The notes beneath the pieces were generated by a model, which ran no database searches, had not been told where the DNA came from, and saw only the letters and a list, made by a program, of their open reading frames with translations. DNA of 27,934 bases from a virus. The stretch is taken from positions 1 through 27,934 of the IMG/VR virus record IMGVR_UViG_3300009135_000012; one strand, written 5' to 3'. This document shows, one piece after another, positions 1 to 7,461 of this stretch (position 1 is the first letter of the stretch; each line of letters opens with the position of its first letter). The position numbers were made by a program, and so were the translations under genes.

Positions 1-10
1 GGATGGGTAC

Positions 11-26
11 GGGCTTTTTTTTTTTT
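11..26 (+). terminator. 3' part of a probable intrinsic terminator, cut by the window edge
   Basis: The window opens with GGGC followed by twelve T residues (15-26), then an AGGAG ribosome site and the exonuclease start. This matches the end of the complete terminator at 8609-8642, which also closes with GGGC plus a T-tract just ahead of the next gene's ribosome site. The 5' arm of the hairpin would lie outside the window, so the stem cannot be confirmed. Confidence 0.45.
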
Positions 27-40
27 GCACAGGAGATTAT

Positions 41-1231
41 ATGAGCTTTAACTATGGTACTGAAGAAGAATTAGGAGGTATAGGAAACAATATAAAGCTG
101 TGGCCTACCTCTGGTAATAGAACAGCTCTTGTTGATGCTGATGCTGTGGCTTATATAGTCGGGTATACATCTGATATGCAAGAGTACTTGAAGATGAAAA
201 GAGATCCAAATTGGGAAGAGTCTGATGTATTTCTTAAGAAGAAAGAACATGCCAGCTTCATGATAAACAAGTGGATTAATCAAGCAGCTTGTGACTCTGC
301 AATAATGTATCTAACAAATAGTAAATCAAACTTCAGGATTGAGATAGCTAAGAGTAAGGTTTATAAAGGTGAGCGAATTGAAGAGAAGCCACCATTCTTC
401 TATGAGATAAAAGATTGGATACTAAACTTTCACAGTGCTATACTCTCAGATAATTGCGAAGCAGATGATGAGATAAGCATAGAAGCTTGGAAGAGACACT
501 TAGCTTTTGAAGGTGAACTCTGGACAGGAGAGCATAAGAAGTTCTCAGACTTCGTAGTAATATCAAATGATAAAGATCTTGGTATCATACCGGGATGGAG
601 ATGCCACCCAAACATTGGTATCTTAGAGTGGGTTGAACCACTTGGTAAGTTAGAACCAAAATGGAAAGAGAAAGAAATTAATGCTTATGAGTATTGGCCT
701 TTATTTAATGGTAAGATAGCTGATCTTGTAGTATGCACTTCGCCTATTATATATGGTGGAGAGATTAAAGTGAAAGTAAAGGGTGAACTTAAAAGCCCTA
801 AAGATAAATGGGAACAAGAGTATGTGTGGTATAAAGGCACAACCAAGCAAGACATTTACTCAAGTGGTAAGAACAAAGGAAAGGGTAAGTTCAAGAGGGT
901 CACTGTAGGTAAGAAGAAGGTTGATAGAATGTCAGCACTTAAAGGAGTTGGTCTTAAGTTCTTCTATAGTCAATTAATCACAGGTGATACTGTAGATAAC
1001 TATGATGGTATTCCCGGTAAAGGTGATGTGTTTGCTTATGAACTTCTTGATAATCTCACATGTGAGACAGAACTATATGATGCTGTTCACCTTGCGTATT
1101 TAGATAAATATAAAACAGTTGAACTTGCTGAAGAGAAGCTACTTGAGACAGGTCAATTGGCTCATATGCAAACAAGTAGAGAGGAATTATGGCAACTACC
1201 AAGGTTAAACGTGCAGACCTTCCCGAAGTAA
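41..1231 (+). CDS. 5'-3' exonuclease, T7 gp6-like (FEN/PIN superfamily)
   Basis: Probable double-strand-specific 5'-3' exonuclease that degrades host DNA, removes RNA primers and supports recombination and packaging. The acidic metal-binding clusters of the FEN-like fold are visible: VDAD at residues 31-34, CEADDE at 139-144, SNDKD at 175-179, and GDTVDNYDGIPGKG at 315-328, which is the helix-three-turn-helix DNA-binding signature with its aspartates. At 396 residues it is clearly longer than T7 gp6 (about 300 aa); the extra length includes a lysine-rich segment at about 225-298 between the acidic core and the GDTVDN motif. The ATG at 41 follows AGGAG (31-35). Its 3' end overlaps the endonuclease VII gene by 43 bp. 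Position ahead of the gp7.3/portal block matches T7 gene 6. Confidence 0.9.
   Translation: MSFNYGTEEELGGIGNNIKLWPTSGNRTALVDADAVAYIVGYTSDMQEYLKMKRDPNWEESDVFLKKKEHASFMINKWINQAACDSAIMYLTNSKSNFRIEIAKSKVYKGERIEEKPPFFYEIKDWILNFHSAILSDNCEADDEISIEAWKRHLAFEGELWTGEHKKFSDFVVISNDKDLGIIPGWRCHPNIGILEWVEPLGKLEPKWKEKEINAYEYWPLFNGKIADLVVCTSPIIYGGEIKVKVKGELKSPKDKWEQEYVWYKGTTKQDIYSSGKNKGKGKFKRVTVGKKKVDRMSALKGVGLKFFYSQLITGDTVDNYDGIPGKGDVFAYELLDNLTCETELYDAVHLAYLDKYKTVELAEEKLLETGQLAHMQTSREELWQLPRLNVQTFPK
1053..1068. promoter_or_regulatory. 16-bp dyad ATCTCACATGTGAGAC (family copy 1)
   Basis: Inside the exonuclease gene. It matches the RTCTMAC-NN-GTKAGAC family seen at 8581, 16249, 25059 and 27446; apart from the first base it is a perfect palindrome. 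Function unknown. Because it is coding sequence, its presence could be incidental, but the match to four other copies is close. Confidence 0.45.
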
Positions 1232-1596
1232 AAAGAAAGTTAATATTAAAACAAAAAGGTATTTGTCCTATTTGTAATAAAAGCCTAAGAGGTGTTAGGC
1301 TTTCAAATATAGTTGCAGACCATGATCACACAACAGGATTAATAAGAGCAGCTTTACACAGGGCATGTAATGGTAAAGTAGAAGGTGTTATATTAAGATC
1401 ATTAACAACATGGGGTAGGTGTAGATCAATAAGAGATAGAGAGATTATGTTTAAAAATCTAATATCTTTTTGGAGACTTCACAACACACCTCAAACAGAT
1501 TTAATATATCCAGATCACAAAACACCAGCAGAGAAAAGACTTGCCGTTAATAAGAAACGAAGATTAGTAGCTAAGAAGAAAAGGGAGAACAAGTAA
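1189..1596 (+). CDS. Recombination endonuclease VII-like (T4 gp49 family)
   Basis: Probable His-Me finger nuclease that resolves Holliday junctions and branched DNA before packaging, the role filled in T7 by the unrelated endonuclease I (gp3). The family signature is clear: CPIC at residues 26-29, then ADHDHTTGLIRAALHRACN at about 43-61, with the catalytic DHDH and the TGxIR-xxLHxxCN segment. The family usually has CxxC here as well; in this protein the first cysteine is replaced by histidine (H57...C60), so zinc would be held by C26, C29, H57 and C60. The C-terminus (about 105-135) is highly basic, suiting DNA contact. The ATG at 1189 has GAGG at 1181-1184 and lies within the end of the exonuclease gene. 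The stop overlaps the next start (TAATG). Confidence 0.85.
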   Translation: MATTKVKRADLPEVKRKLILKQKGICPICNKSLRGVRLSNIVADHDHTTGLIRAALHRACNGKVEGVILRSLTTWGRCRSIRDREIMFKNLISFWRLHNTPQTDLIYPDHKTPAEKRLAVNKKRRLVAKKKRENK

Positions 1597-2600
1597 TGGC
1601 AGGTAATTTAAGAAAACTATTTACAAATGAAGAGATACACTTTGCTGTTGATAATTCAAGGACAAGAGTAAAGGCAGCAGAGTATCTAACAAGTAAAGAG
1701 AGAGGGACTATTACACCTCAATTACTTGACTATTGGTATAGACAACTTACAGAGGTTACTAAGAAGAATGGTAAACCATATGTAGGTTCAACTGTGCTTG
1801 ACAGGAAGATAAGAAATGAAGAGGTTGTTATAAGAACTCCAAGCCCTCTTGATTATGTTTCAAAGCTAACTAAAGGTGAATTAGATAACAGTAGGATTCT
1901 TACATTCTCCTGCAATCATGCACCTTACCAACACCCTGATGCAATTTTATTCTTGTCAGCTCTTAATGATCATTTCAAATTCACAAGGGTTATTCACTTA
2001 GGGGATGAGGTAGATGCACAGGCATTAAGTTTTTATGACAGTGACCCTAATTTAGACAGCGCTGGCACTGAGTTAGCAAATGCAAGAGTCTGTTTAAAAG
2101 AGCTTGCTAAATTGTTTCCTGTATTAGAAGTTTGTCATTCTAATCACGGATCTCGTATATATAGAAAAGCTAAGAAATGTGGGATACCAGCAGAGTATAT
2201 TAAAAGCTATAGGGAGATACTTTTTCCTAATGGTGGTGGAGATGGTTGGAGTTGGCACAATGAAGTTAGTATTACATTACCTAATGGAGAGCCTGTGTTA
2301 TTCAGGCATACTAAATCTGGTGATATATTAACTACAGCATTTAAAGACAGAGCTAATCAAGTTCAAGGCCACAAGCATACTGAGTTTAAGATTGTAACAG
2401 AATCTTCAGACGCTTGTTTATCATGGGGTATGCATCCTGGTAGCTTACTTGATCGTAAAAGTTCAGCATTTGCCTATGGAGATCTTCATGGAAAGAGACC
2501 TATTATGGGTGCTGGTATTATTATAAACTCACTTCCTATCCTGATGCCAATGCTATTAGACTCTGATGGTAGGTGGATAGGTGAACTTAAAGGAATTTAA
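1596..2600 (+). CDS. Metallophosphoesterase with N-terminal HTH-like region
   Basis: Calcineurin-type phosphoesterase. Metal-binding motifs appear in family order: NHAPYQHP (about 107-114, in place of D-x-H), LGDEVD at 135-140, SNHGSR at 182-187 (the GNH motif), FRHT near 238 and GHKH at 258-261. The residue equivalent to the usual first aspartate is asparagine (N107), as in some phage relatives. The first 55 residues (VKAAEYL...ITPQLLDYWYRQL) look like a helix-turn-helix, so the enzyme may be brought to DNA. Substrate unknown; phage members of this superfamily act on nucleic acid ends or on nucleotides. Start overlaps the stop of the endonuclease VII gene by one base, implying translational coupling. 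It sits in the DNA-metabolism cluster. Confidence 0.75.
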   Translation: MAGNLRKLFTNEEIHFAVDNSRTRVKAAEYLTSKERGTITPQLLDYWYRQLTEVTKKNGKPYVGSTVLDRKIRNEEVVIRTPSPLDYVSKLTKGELDNSRILTFSCNHAPYQHPDAILFLSALNDHFKFTRVIHLGDEVDAQALSFYDSDPNLDSAGTELANARVCLKELAKLFPVLEVCHSNHGSRIYRKAKKCGIPAEYIKSYREILFPNGGGDGWSWHNEVSITLPNGEPVLFRHTKSGDILTTAFKDRANQVQGHKHTEFKIVTESSDACLSWGMHPGSLLDRKSSAFAYGDLHGKRPIMGAGIIINSLPILMPMLLDSDGRWIGELKGI

Positions 2601-2602
2601 TT

Positions 2603-3085
2603 ATGAACACAGCATTAAAATGTACATGTGGTGATTCAACTGAAATACCTACTGGTCATAAGATTATGTGTCACAAGTGCAGAAAAGTTTACTCATTAGA
2701 TTATCTAATTAATGATAATAAACCTATAGTCGTAGAGCCAGCGCCTTTTAAAAGTAAATGCTGGACTTGCAGTAAAGCAACTAATTGTGAAGATGCTAAT
2801 GGTGATACAATAGATTGTGCTGTATATAGTAATAATAAACTTGTAGCTGAAGATACCATAGTAATGGAGGAAGTTATAGTAAATAGCAGAGACTTTAACA
2901 TCGGTAATTCTGATTATGCAAAGCATAAGATACAACCTTGGGATATCTGGCTTGAGTATAAGCTTAACCCTTGGGATGCTGATATTGTTAAAAGAGTATT
3001 AAGAACTAAAGAAGGTGAGTCACGTGTTCTTGATTATGAAAAGATTATCCATATATGTCAAGAGCGTATTAGACAACTTAAATAA
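2603..3085 (+). CDS. Zinc-ribbon protein with DUF3310-like C-terminus
   Basis: Two cysteine clusters lie in the N-terminal half: C7/C9 with C23/C26, and C53/C56 with C62/C72, typical of small zinc ribbons or knuckles. The C-terminal part (about 102-160) contains IQPWDIWLEYKLNPWDADIVKRVLR...VLDYEKIIHICQERI. This resembles the DUF3310 domain seen in many phage proteins, including T7 gp1.7-type nucleotide kinases (pattern IQPxDF...NVIKYVxR...DLxKAxHYL). A role in nucleotide metabolism is therefore possible, but the domain call is from pattern memory and the zinc part points equally to nucleic-acid binding. It starts 2 bp after the phosphoesterase stop and precedes DNA ligase. Confidence 0.6.
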   Translation: MNTALKCTCGDSTEIPTGHKIMCHKCRKVYSLDYLINDNKPIVVEPAPFKSKCWTCSKATNCEDANGDTIDCAVYSNNKLVAEDTIVMEEVIVNSRDFNIGNSDYAKHKIQPWDIWLEYKLNPWDADIVKRVLRTKEGESRVLDYEKIIHICQERIRQLK

Positions 3086-3105
3086 TAAACAGGAGATAAC
3101 CTAAA

Positions 3106-4071
3106 ATGAATGTATTTCAATTCCTTGGACTCAAAGAAAATCATAGGGACAAGAAGAAAGTAGTACAACTTTGTAAGCACTCTGATGAAGTAACAGAGAG
3201 TAGAAAGTCTTATCCTAAAGTTGGACAGGTTAAGAAAGATGGAGTGTACTCTATCACAGTTGTCAAACCTAATAACGAAGTTGAGATCTTCAGTAGAACT
3301 GGTATGAAGTTTACAAACACAGATATATTGACAGATCAGATTAAACGATCTAACTTTAGGGTAGGTGTTTATATTGCAGAGCTTTGCTGTGATGCTTGCT
3401 ACCTTGAGGTTTTATCTGGTATTGTAAATCCTAATAGGAATAAAGTGTTAAGTGAAGACAAAGAGAATGTAAAAGCTGTTATGTATTTAGCATTCCATGA
3501 CTTCTTACCTATTGAAGAGTTTATTGGTGGGAAATCATATATTGGTTATGCAGATAGACATTATCATCTCTCACAAATACTACCAATAAACATGAACTTA
3601 CTTGATGCATACGAGATCAAAGATCAAGAGCAAGAAGATAAATTCTTTGATGATGTAGTGGCTGATGGGGAAGAGGGTATAGTACTTAAGAATCCTGAAG
3701 CTGATTGGGTTGCTGGTCACAAGGGTTGGAGAACCATGAAGAGAGTTCGTGGTTGGAGTGGTGATCTTCTTTGTATCAGAGCTGAAGAAGGTGTTGGTAA
3801 GATGAAGGGTAAGATTGGTAACCTATTCTTCAAGTGGAAAGATGGTAAGGAAGTTAAATGCCCTCTTGGTAAAGGTTACACCCATGAAGATGCAAAAGGT
3901 ATGTGGCAGACATATAAGCATGTTGAAGCTGGCTTGCATGATACATCTATTAATGGAACACCAATAGGTCAGATCTTCGAAGTGTACGCTCTTCAAGAAT
4001 CAAGCAAGGGTAAGCTAAGACTACCAAAAGTTGGTGAACTCAGAATAGATAAGACGGAGGCTGATGTATAA
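3106..4071 (+). CDS. ATP-dependent DNA ligase
   Basis: Joins nicks during phage replication by forming a ligase-AMP intermediate. Nucleotidyltransferase motifs are present in order: motif I K43-K-D-G46 with the AMP-accepting lysine, SRTG at 63-66, YIAEL at about 89-93, EGIVLK at 190-195 (motif IV) and MKRVR at 211-215 (motif V). The remaining 100 residues would form the OB-fold. Length (321 aa) fits small phage ligases (T7 gp1.3 is about 359 aa). The start is preceded by CAGGAGATAACC. In T7 the ligase is an early gene; here it lies directly ahead of the structural block, so the order differs. Its stop overlaps the next start (TAATG). Confidence 0.9.
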   Translation: MNVFQFLGLKENHRDKKKVVQLCKHSDEVTESRKSYPKVGQVKKDGVYSITVVKPNNEVEIFSRTGMKFTNTDILTDQIKRSNFRVGVYIAELCCDACYLEVLSGIVNPNRNKVLSEDKENVKAVMYLAFHDFLPIEEFIGGKSYIGYADRHYHLSQILPINMNLLDAYEIKDQEQEDKFFDDVVADGEEGIVLKNPEADWVAGHKGWRTMKRVRGWSGDLLCIRAEEGVGKMKGKIGNLFFKWKDGKEVKCPLGKGYTHEDAKGMWQTYKHVEAGLHDTSINGTPIGQIFEVYALQESSKGKLRLPKVGELRIDKTEADV

Positions 4072-4301
4072 TGAAGAAAGCAAAAGAATACAAATCACCA
4101 TCAGATCCTAAGCTACCACCAGCATTATCAGGTAAGAAGCAAGGCTTGTATTTTCCACCTGATATTGAAAAGTTCTTGCTGAAGATTACAAGTCCAGAAA
4201 GTCTTAATCATAGGGCTTCTTTAGCTGATTTCATAAGAAACAATGTACTTGAAGATATAAGGAATAGGATAAAACATGCTCAAGAAAAAGGTTCTTATTA
4301 G
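4071..4301 (+). CDS. Small protein of unknown function
   Basis: A 76-residue protein, basic and proline-rich at the start (KSPSDPKLPPALSGKKQ), followed by a short extended segment (GLYFPP) and two predicted helices (DIEKFLLKI and SLADFIRNNVLEDIRNRIK). The strand-helix-helix layout is reminiscent of ribbon-helix-helix regulators, but no diagnostic residue is seen. I do not recognise the family. It is coupled on both sides: its start overlaps the ligase stop by one base, and its last 26 bp overlap the acetyltransferase gene. Confidence 0.65.
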   Translation: MKKAKEYKSPSDPKLPPALSGKKQGLYFPPDIEKFLLKITSPESLNHRASLADFIRNNVLEDIRNRIKHAQEKGSY

Positions 4302-4746
4302 AGTTGCCATTGGTCTTGATATACTACAGCTTGTTAATATAGGTAAAGAATATCACGAAGAGGCTGTAGCTTGGAGTTGCTTTGAATATAACTCTGGACA
4401 AACAGCACTCTCTTTAAACTATGCAATAGAGGACAGAGATCAACAGATATTCTTAGCAATAGCTGACAATAAGATTGTTGGGTTTATGTGGAGCGCTCTT
4501 GCTTCTTATGTATTCTCTAAAGATAAGGTTGCAAAAGATTTATACCTGTATGTCAAGCCAGCTTACAGGGGTGAAAATATAGGTAAAAGATTAACAGATG
4601 AGTTTGAAAAGTGGGCTAAGGCTTGCAATGCAACTGCTATAATTACTGGTGCTAATTCAGGCATTAGTGATGCTGCTGATAAGCTATATACAAACTCTAA
4701 TTATTTACCATTTGGCTATAACTATTTAAAATTAATTAAGGAGTAA
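4276..4746 (+). CDS. GNAT-family N-acetyltransferase
   Basis: The GNAT fold is recognisable. A central strand pair (QQIFLAIADNKIVGFMWSAL, about 56-75) is followed by the beta-4 strand KDLYLYVKPAYRGENIGKRL (87-106), which carries the acetyl-CoA pyrophosphate-binding loop R98-G-x-x-I-G-K. The helix DEFEKWAKACNA and a final strand (YNYLKLIKE) complete the domain. It transfers an acetyl group from acetyl-CoA to an amine; the substrate (host protein, phage protein or small molecule) cannot be told. Such genes occur between replication and structural blocks of several podoviruses. The start at 4276 lies inside the previous gene with AGGAT upstream. Confidence 0.75.
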   Translation: MLKKKVLIRVAIGLDILQLVNIGKEYHEEAVAWSCFEYNSGQTALSLNYAIEDRDQQIFLAIADNKIVGFMWSALASYVFSKDKVAKDLYLYVKPAYRGENIGKRLTDEFEKWAKACNATAIITGANSGISDAADKLYTNSNYLPFGYNYLKLIKE

Positions 4747-4749
4747 CTT

Positions 4750-4992
4750 ATGGGACTTGATCCAGTATCATTAGGTATAGGAGGTAGTCTACTTGCAAAG
4801 AAGCATTTGACACCAAAGCTACCAGATATACCTAATCCAGCAAAAAGACCTGAAAGAGAAGAAGGAGTAAATCCTGAAGACATTCAATTAGGTGGTGTTG
4901 ATGAAGACATTGACTCTAAGAAATCAGGTAAGAGATCACTATTAAAACCTAAAGGCACTGTAACACCAACTGCATCTGGTCTAAACATATAA
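4750..4992 (+). CDS. T7 gp7.3-like tail assembly/virion protein
   Basis: An 80-residue, proline- and charge-rich protein with a glycine/leucine-rich start (SLGIGGSLLAKK) and the C-terminal signature GKRSLLKP...TASGLNI. T7 gp7.3 likewise ends in KSLSVARSSGGGINI, and short podoviral proteins with a terminal GLNI/GINI occur just ahead of the portal. In T7 this protein is in the tail and is needed for assembly or adsorption. The call rests on the C-terminal motif and on position directly before the portal gene; the rest shows no clear similarity. Its start is preceded by TAAGGAG. Confidence 0.6.
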   Translation: MGLDPVSLGIGGSLLAKKHLTPKLPDIPNPAKRPEREEGVNPEDIQLGGVDEDIDSKKSGKRSLLKPKGTVTPTASGLNI

Positions 4993-5001
4993 GGAGTTAT
5001 C

Positions 5002-6564
5002 ATGGAATCCTTATTATCACAGGTAAGTAGAGGTAAAGGCTCTAAGGTTGATATGGCTGGAAGGTATGCACACAAGTCATCAGATAGAAGTGGATACTTA
5101 GATAGGGCCAGAGAGTATAGTAGGATGACCTTACCTCAAACAATCACAGATCAGTTAGGTCAAAACAGAGGTGATGCAGCAAACCAACATGGATATAGTG
5201 GGATAGGTGCTGAGTTAGTAAATCATTTATCTAATAAGATTACAGTTAACATGTTTCCAATAGGTAGGAGTTTCTATAAACTTACCTTTGGTGAGCGTCT
5301 TGAGGCGTTGATTGAGGCAGAAAATAAAGATCCATTAGAGTTAGCTGAACTCCTTGTAAGTGCAGAAGACCAAACAACTACATATCAAACAAGAATAGCT
5401 GCAAGAGTTGCATATATTAATAGTGTTAAAAATCTACTTATAACTGGAAATGTCTTAGTTCATCTACCTAAAGTTGGTGATCTACAAGCGATACCTCTTG
5501 ATAGATACGTAGTGTCAAGAAACTTAAGTGGATTCATGACTGAGCTTATTATACTTGAACAAAGTAAATTCTCTATGTTATCAGATGATGCACAGATGAT
5601 TGTTAAAGCTCAAAGAGGATCTCTTGCACCTAAGAGTGATGATGTAATAGATCTCTATACTTGGGTTTATTATGTTAAGAAAAAAGGGTATGCTATTGTA
5701 CAGTCGGTAGACTCAATACAATTAACAGATGTACAGTATGTTGAAGAAGAACAACTACCTTGGTTAGCTTTGAGGTGGAACTCTGCTTATGGTGAAGATT
5801 ATGGTAGAGGTTTAGTTGAAGACCATTCTGGTGATTTCTATGTTATTGAGTTCTTAACAGAAGCTATTGCTAAAGGTATGGCTTTAATGGCTGATATTAA
5901 ATATCTTATCAAGCCGGGGTCTGTGACAGACATAGATGAGATTGCTACAGCTCCTACAGGTGAATGGATCTTTGGACAACTTGACGACATTGGAGTATTA
6001 CAGCTTGAAAAGTATGCTGATTTTACACCTATCGTAGAAGTACTTAAAGACTATGAGAGGCGAGTAGGAAGAGCATTCTTGATGAACTCTGCTATGCGAA
6101 GGGATGCTGAGAGAGTTACAACAGTAGAGCTTAGAATAGATGCACAAGAGCTTGAAGTAAGCATGGGTGGTAATTACTCAGGGTTAGGTCAGAAGTGGTT
6201 AACACCTATGGCTAAACTATACTTACATAGGATTGGGTTTCCATTCCCCGGTGGTGTAGTACCTACAATAGTTTCAGGTTTAGAGTCATTTGGTCTTACT
6301 GGTGAATTAGAAAAACTATATCAGTGGTCAGAGATAATGCAACTACCTAACACATGGCCTGAAGCTCTGCAATCAGATATTAAATTTGATGATTATGCAA
6401 GATTAGCAGCAGCTAATTTAAGTATGAAATTACCATTCTTAATGACAAAAGAAGAGAAGATAGCAAAGCAGCAAGCACAGCAAGCACAGCAGGATGGTGA
6501 TCTTGTTAAAGAAACAGTGGCAAACACAGCACCTAAAGTGATAGAACAAAGTATGAAGGAGTAA
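5002..6564 (+). CDS. Portal (head-tail connector) protein, T7 gp8-like
   Basis: Dodecameric ring at the capsid vertex through which DNA is packaged and ejected. The 520-residue length is close to T7 gp8 (536 aa). Conserved podoviral segments include RAREYSRMTLPQ near the start, GIGAELVNHLSNKITVNMFP at about 70-92, the ITGNVLVHLP strand near 148, ERRVGRAFLMNSAMRRDAERVTTVELRI near 353-380, and QELEVSMGGNYSGLGQKWLTPM after it. The last 40 residues are glutamine- and lysine-rich (QQAQQAQQDG), a common portal tail. A clear AAGGAG precedes the ATG. It is followed by the scaffold gene 2 bp downstream, as in T7. Confidence 0.93.
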   Translation: MESLLSQVSRGKGSKVDMAGRYAHKSSDRSGYLDRAREYSRMTLPQTITDQLGQNRGDAANQHGYSGIGAELVNHLSNKITVNMFPIGRSFYKLTFGERLEALIEAENKDPLELAELLVSAEDQTTTYQTRIAARVAYINSVKNLLITGNVLVHLPKVGDLQAIPLDRYVVSRNLSGFMTELIILEQSKFSMLSDDAQMIVKAQRGSLAPKSDDVIDLYTWVYYVKKKGYAIVQSVDSIQLTDVQYVEEEQLPWLALRWNSAYGEDYGRGLVEDHSGDFYVIEFLTEAIAKGMALMADIKYLIKPGSVTDIDEIATAPTGEWIFGQLDDIGVLQLEKYADFTPIVEVLKDYERRVGRAFLMNSAMRRDAERVTTVELRIDAQELEVSMGGNYSGLGQKWLTPMAKLYLHRIGFPFPGGVVPTIVSGLESFGLTGELEKLYQWSEIMQLPNTWPEALQSDIKFDDYARLAAANLSMKLPFLMTKEEKIAKQQAQQAQQDGDLVKETVANTAPKVIEQSMKE

Positions 6565-6566
6565 GA

Positions 6567-7391
6567 ATGGCAGATCCAGTAGAGGGTGTAGCTCCAAGTG
6601 AGCCAGTTGTTCCAGTGGAACCAGTAGCACCTACAGAGCAAGTACCAACAGAGCCTATTGTAACACCAGAAGTAGTACCAGAAACACCAGCAGTTACACC
6701 AGATGAAAATGCATATACACCTGTTGAAGAAGCTGTAAGTCTCAGTGATATTAAGATTGATGGTCATGATGTTGAGATTAATATCCCGGCTGATATCCTT
6801 AATTTCGTAGGAGAGAAAGGACTCGATGCAGCAGAGATAGCTAAAGAGATGTATTCTGAAGGTGGTGTGACAGAGGAAACAAGAGAGAAGCTTAATGAAG
6901 CTTTTGGTAAGTGGCAAGTAGATGCTTATTTAGATGGGATAGCTGCAAAGAATCAGTTAACAATGTCTGAGTATAAGAGTGGTGTTGAAGCATCTCAGAA
7001 AGCAGAAACAGAAGCTTGGGAGAGCACATTAGAGATAATGGGTGGCGAAGATAGATGGGATGACCTGTCATCGTTTGCAGAGGAAAGCTTATCTGAAGTT
7101 GACTTTGAAGCTTTTAATTCTATTATGGAAAATGGATCTTTGATGGTACAACAAGTACTTATTACTGATCTTTATAGTAAGTTCACTGAAGCTGGCGCTC
7201 CTGTAGCTCCACAAATACCAGAGCTTGAGCAAGGTGAGACAGGTGGTGATGCTGGTAGTGTTGGTGAAAAACCCCTATCTGTTGCTGAGTATAAAGAGTT
7301 ATTTACATCAGGTGAATATAGTAAAGCTACCAAAGAAGAGCAAAGAAGATTTGATCAATTAAGAGAACTTGGTCAGAGTAAAGGAATATAG
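6567..7391 (+). CDS. Capsid assembly scaffolding protein, T7 gp9-like
   Basis: Acidic scaffolding protein that guides procapsid assembly and is then lost. Residues 5-55 form a low-complexity repeat rich in P, V, E and T. A folded part follows (about 56-195: VSLSDIKIDGHDVEINIPADILNFVGEKGLDAAEIAKEMYSEGGVTEE...AFGKWQVDAYLDGI), typical of podoviral scaffolds. The C-terminal end (VAEYKELFTSGEYSKATKEEQRRFDQLRELGQ) resembles the capsid-contacting tail helix of this family. At 274 residues it is slightly shorter than T7 gp9 (307). AAGGAG lies 6 bp ahead of the ATG, overlapping the portal stop region. Confidence 0.88.
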   Translation: MADPVEGVAPSEPVVPVEPVAPTEQVPTEPIVTPEVVPETPAVTPDENAYTPVEEAVSLSDIKIDGHDVEINIPADILNFVGEKGLDAAEIAKEMYSEGGVTEETREKLNEAFGKWQVDAYLDGIAAKNQLTMSEYKSGVEASQKAETEAWESTLEIMGGEDRWDDLSSFAEESLSEVDFEAFNSIMENGSLMVQQVLITDLYSKFTEAGAPVAPQIPELEQGETGGDAGSVGEKPLSVAEYKELFTSGEYSKATKEEQRRFDQLRELGQSKGI

Positions 7392-7411
7392 TCAAGTAAT
7401 ACAGCAACTTA

Positions 7412-7433
7412 AATAAGGTTGCAGCATAAGATA
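7412..7433 (+). promoter_or_regulatory. Candidate phage-RNA-polymerase promoter upstream of the capsid gene
   Basis: In the 70-bp gap between scaffold and capsid lies a 22-bp element whose 18-bp core is AGGTTGCAGCATAAGATA (7416-7433). The same 22 bp recurs at 24135-24156, just after terL, with one mismatch. Both copies stand at the head of a transcription unit in the same orientation. T7-type polymerases use promoters of about 23 bp, and T7 has its strongest promoter (phi10) at this position. No polymerase gene is in the window, so the role is inferred from placement and repetition. Confidence 0.55.
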
Positions 7434-7461
7434 GTAATTTTAACTTAAAAGGAGTAATTTA

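Noticed and set aside
6393-6917. Long minus-strand ORF rich in Cys, Trp and Ile
   Set aside because: It is a shadow of the portal end and scaffold start; its unusual composition mirrors Pro/Val/Glu/Ala-rich codons on the + strand.
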